From positions 7,216,026 through 7,280,025 of the forward strand of contig JAAHII010000001.1 of NCBI GenBank assembly GCA_010671905.1: a stretch of DNA of 64,000 nucleotides, given 5' to 3'. The stretch comes from Leptolyngbya sp. SIOISBB (GTDB lineage: Bacteria > Cyanobacteriota > Cyanobacteriia > Phormidesmidales > Phormidesmidaceae). The notes under the pieces are model-generated. The model made no database searches. It saw only the letters and a list, made by a program, of their open reading frames with translations, and had not been told where the DNA came from. The translations under genes were made by a program, and so were the position numbers. Shown piece after piece: positions 63,601 to 64,000 of the stretch (within the stretch, counting starts at the first letter, position 1; each line of letters starts with the position of its first letter).

Positions 63601-64000
63601 CTGTTTCCTGTTCCCTATGGTCTATTCCCTTGCCACCATAAAGCACTGCTAACAAGTCAACTCCCTCATCCGCCAGAATCTCGGCACAGTAGTTGATTGC
63701 CTGCCGGAAGACCGGTTCGGTGTCGTACAGTTCACGGCCCATGTGGGGATATTGAGAACCTTGCCCGGTGAACAGGAAGGCAATTTTACGCTGTGACTGG
63801 CTGGGAGCAGTCGCTGCCTTCGCCGCAGAAGAGCCACTACTTAAATAGTGTTTTAGCTGCTGGTGCAATTGAGGGAGGTCGGCGGCGACTAGCGCGAGGC
63901 GGTGGTTGAAGTGCGATCGCCCCACCCCGGCAGAAAAGCAAATATCGGGCAGGGTCTCGGTGACTCCGGCCTCTAGCCAATCGTGGTACCGCTGTACGAG
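57689..64000 (-). CDS. Reducing type I PKS module (KS outside window)-AT-DH-MT-ER-KR-ACP, 5'-truncated
   Basis: The frame is open to the right edge, so the start and KS lie outside; 2103 residues are visible. Rough positions: KS-AT linker 1-70; AT 73-385 with GQGSQ, GHSIGEY and HAFH, which together indicate malonyl-CoA; DH 450-750 with DHQVLGAVVMP and LLDAGLQ; C-methyltransferase 900-1130 with LEIGAGTGG; ER 1335-1650 with HAAAGGVGQ; KR 1700-1950 with TGGLGGLG; ACP 1970-2050 with DLGLDSL; acidic C-terminal docking helix. One round should add a malonate, methylate its alpha carbon and reduce the beta carbon fully. Oddity: the KR Tyr position reads NHAAAN (His codon at 58475-58477), as in the next gene. 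Repeat-derived inserts sit in the AT loop and in the AT-DH, DH-MT and ER-KR linkers. The stop is 8 bases before the next gene's chosen GTG. Confidence 0.93.
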   Translation of the reverse strand, partial: LVQRYHDWLEAGVTETLPDICFSAGVGRSHFNHRLALVAADLPQLHQQLKHYLSSGSSAAKAATAPSQSQRKIAFLFTGQGSQYPHMGRELYDTEPVFRQAINYCAEILADEGVDLLAVLYGGKGIDHREQETGENPSHLPISLSPHLPIHPTAYTQPALFALEYSLAQLWLSWGIEPDGVLGHSIGEYVAACLAGVFSLEDGLRLVAARGRLMQALPAGGGMVAVRAAAEQVSGILPEGVAIAAINGPAATVISGELAALESVVALLTEQGIKTKVLEVSHAFHSALMEPMLAKFEVVANQVNYASPQIVLVSNVTGRPLTAEVASADYWVNHVRQPVQFAAGMATLAAEHYDTFIEIGPKPVLAAMGQACLPAIEALWLPSLRPDADWQTLLTSLGKLYVAGATIDWAGCERSHPRQMVKLPNYPFQHQRYWVELPHSPTPPLPYAPTSPLHPLLGAPLPLAGTTARYFQAQLHPDTPAYLKDHQVLGAVVMPAAGYLEGAIAAAHACQYPTPVLRDVSLLKALRLPTAEPVIVQTAVTQLSAAGAEFEIFSAAAPAIDTWQRHAKGRIEPGTPPAKPFSLADKQQELVKSIAADQVYDTYQQRGLTYGPQFRMLQEIWLGAGEALAQIQVSDELLADAQLYHLHPILLDAGLQLAGVTLEPQTDSATYLPIEIQCFCLHPNAAQSPQWIYAKRHPQGTAMSQPVMDISLLAADGTAIAVIEGLRLQKVSPELLWGDSQPTSDPDTTWLYQVAWQPQPLPTQPIDFLRSPEIIRDRLAADFTQLLAQSTFVDYQTRQPQLAALSLSYITQALEKLGWSPRLSKTLAPKSLDEQLAIAPQQRQLFQYLLSKVEGNREQGIGNREQIEPRPQNLESNHPERITQNEQPSPYPPSPELALLTRCGENLAAVLQGEVDPLTLLFPNGDLSDLTQLYERSPGAQVMNTLVQRAMINAIAQAQRPLRILEIGAGTGGTTAHLLPQLQDAEYVFTDVSPLFLKQAQERFGAYPGVRYELLDIERSPAEQGFQQPFDLVIAANVLHATADLRQTLTHVRELLAPGGELILLEGTQPVVWLDLIFGLTAGWWKFTDRDLRPHHPLLAANQWCALLAESRFTATVLQPEPLESCVDLPQAVVVAQRDEHPAAAAVTHANWLILSESAEMGKLLTDSLQQQGQSAQLAMFAPSGNLQTALLLDQSVSGLEAQLLQILQMASTWQGVVYLTASPEKDEAIPAIAQETCRRTLHLVQALLQTQQTPAPRLYLVTPGATPLHLTPAGLARSPLWGLAKTVALEHPELRCTCVDLEEEVEPLVAELLADSPEQQVGLQSQQRRVARLQPYTPAEGTTAAPVRLVISEPGVLTNLTFEPSHRRSPAADEVEIQVAATGLNFRDVLTALGQYPGEPVLGCECVGEVVAVGDAVQDLAVGQRVMGIAADSFSQFVTVNRAMVIPLSEGLSLETAATIPVAFLTAHYSLVECAQLKAGDLVLIHAAAGGVGQAAIQIAQAIGAEIIATASPSKWEALRSLGITHIFNSRSLEFADEITALTQGSGVDIVLNSLAGEFRDRSLQVLRPGGRFIELGSGDLSIPTDKAYFPVNLVALCQEQPDLIQSMLQILHQQFESGVLRPIPHTTFPLSEAIQAFRTMQQGRHVGKIVVKVEGSREPGTGNREPEEPRIQNPGLRPESFLPLSHSPTLPLPTTLITGGLGGLGLLTADWLVDQGACHLVLLSRRSLAETSAATQSQVRALEAKGAKVTVLQANVADRDQLAAAIASLETPLRGVIHAAGVLSDGRLERLAWPQFEHVLAPKVEGAWNLHQLTQDMALDFFVMFSSAASLLGSPGQANHAAANAFLDGLAHYRRSHGLPALSLNWGAWSDIGSALKYQQGQALTGLPGVNLISPEQGLEKLAQVWTQPSPQIGIVPIEWSALLRQGNLYQSPFLENFCQENSHSDPGSTGSNHSPKVEQAAFRQQLAATPQEQQRALLDDHVCTQISQILGFAPEELDRQAGFFDLGLDSLTAMELKNSLQASLGCSLPATVAFDYPTVDRLLDYLAEQLTAPLQAAPMRSEPESQQATSDIASTAPPWAEADLAAQLDQKLADLEDLMN
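58910..59035 (-). repeat. Repeat insert in the ER-KR linker of PKS 1
   Basis: TTCCCGG heptamers (REPGTGNREPEE) and GAGTGGGA units between KIVVKVEGS and TTLITGGLG. The same linker is occupied in PKS 2. Confidence 0.82.
61310..61445 (-). repeat. Repeat insert in the DH-MT linker of PKS 1
   Basis: TTCCCTG heptamers ([15 protein letters not shown]) plus GGTGATTCGTTCTGGG units, before LALLTRCGENLA. Confidence 0.82.
62640..62700 (-). repeat. GAGTGGGG tract in the AT-DH linker of PKS 1
   Basis: Four to five units, encoding [16 protein letters not shown] before HPLLGAP. Confidence 0.78.
63535..63640 (-). repeat. Repeat insert in the AT loop of PKS 1
   Basis: GGGGAGAT units and a short TTCCCT stretch, encoding DHREQETGENPSHLPISLS at the same loop as in the other three AT domains. 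Confidence 0.8.

Noticed and set aside
1-64000. Many plus-strand open frames of 60-220 codons
   Set aside because: All lie opposite well-conserved synthase domains, have no known motifs, and often translate the repeat tracts as FPVPCSLF-type sequence. They are shadows of GC-rich coding DNA.

Overview
The window is part of one very large hybrid polyketide synthase / non-ribosomal peptide synthetase (PKS/NRPS) assembly line. All twelve genes lie on the minus strand, are packed with gaps of 0 to about 150 bases or ATGA/TAATG overlaps, and read from right (64000) to left (1). The line enters the window inside a PKS gene and leaves it inside an NRPS gene. No loading domain, thioesterase, transporter or regulator is present, so the cluster continues on both sides. 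No gene-free stretch exceeds 300 bases. I see no RNA genes, CRISPR arrays or insertion sequences.

The organism is almost certainly a cyanobacterium. The HIP1 octamer GCGATCGC recurs throughout, as do cyanobacterial-type short tandem repeats (TTCCCTG heptamers, TTTTGAG tracts, GGGAGTG tracts). The fairly GC-rich coding sequence would suit a Leptolyngbya-like filamentous lineage, but that is inference.

Layout in order of transcription: (1) 64000-57689, PKS [KS outside]-AT-DH-MT-ER-KR-ACP; (2) 57680-49653, PKS KS-AT-DH-MT-ER-KR-ACP; (3) 49656-44806, PKS KS-AT-KR-ACP with an odd KR; (4) 44658-43579, stand-alone luciferase-like flavin monooxygenase; (5) 43480-38408, NRPS C-A(Asn-like)-PCP-E; (6) 38403-30246, NRPS C-A(Gly)-PCP-C-A(Val)-PCP-E; (7) 30246-26832, NRPS C-A(Gly)-PCP; (8) 26821-22034, PKS KS-AT-KR-ACP with the same odd KR; (9) 22037-14165, NRPS C-A(Ala)-PCP-Cy-A(Cys, oxidase inserted)-PCP; (10) 14168-5939, NRPS C-A(Gly)-PCP-C-A(Ala)-PCP-E; (11) 5928-2574, NRPS C-A(Ser)-PCP; (12) 2577-1, NRPS docking domain-C-A (cut by the edge).

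Read colinearly, this predicts: alpha-methylated reduced polyketide tail - malonate unit (possibly hydroxylated) - D-Asn(?) - Gly - D-Val - Gly - malonate unit - Ala - thiazole (from Cys) - Gly - D-Ala - Ser - X and more. The condensation-domain types fit: each gene after an epimerase starts with a D-accepting-type C domain. I do not recognise the product.

Two layers lie on top of the enzymology. First, almost every linker and many surface loops carry in-frame insertions made of dispersed or tandem repeats, at the same loop in successive modules. Second, the six NRPS genes 5, 6, 7, 9, 10 and 11 are broken by fourteen apparent +1 insertions, nearly all in homopolymers; the PKS genes have none. 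Removing the extra bases gives full-length genes, and every corrected length is a multiple of three. I therefore annotate these genes as spanning CDS with frameshifts rather than as pseudogenes.
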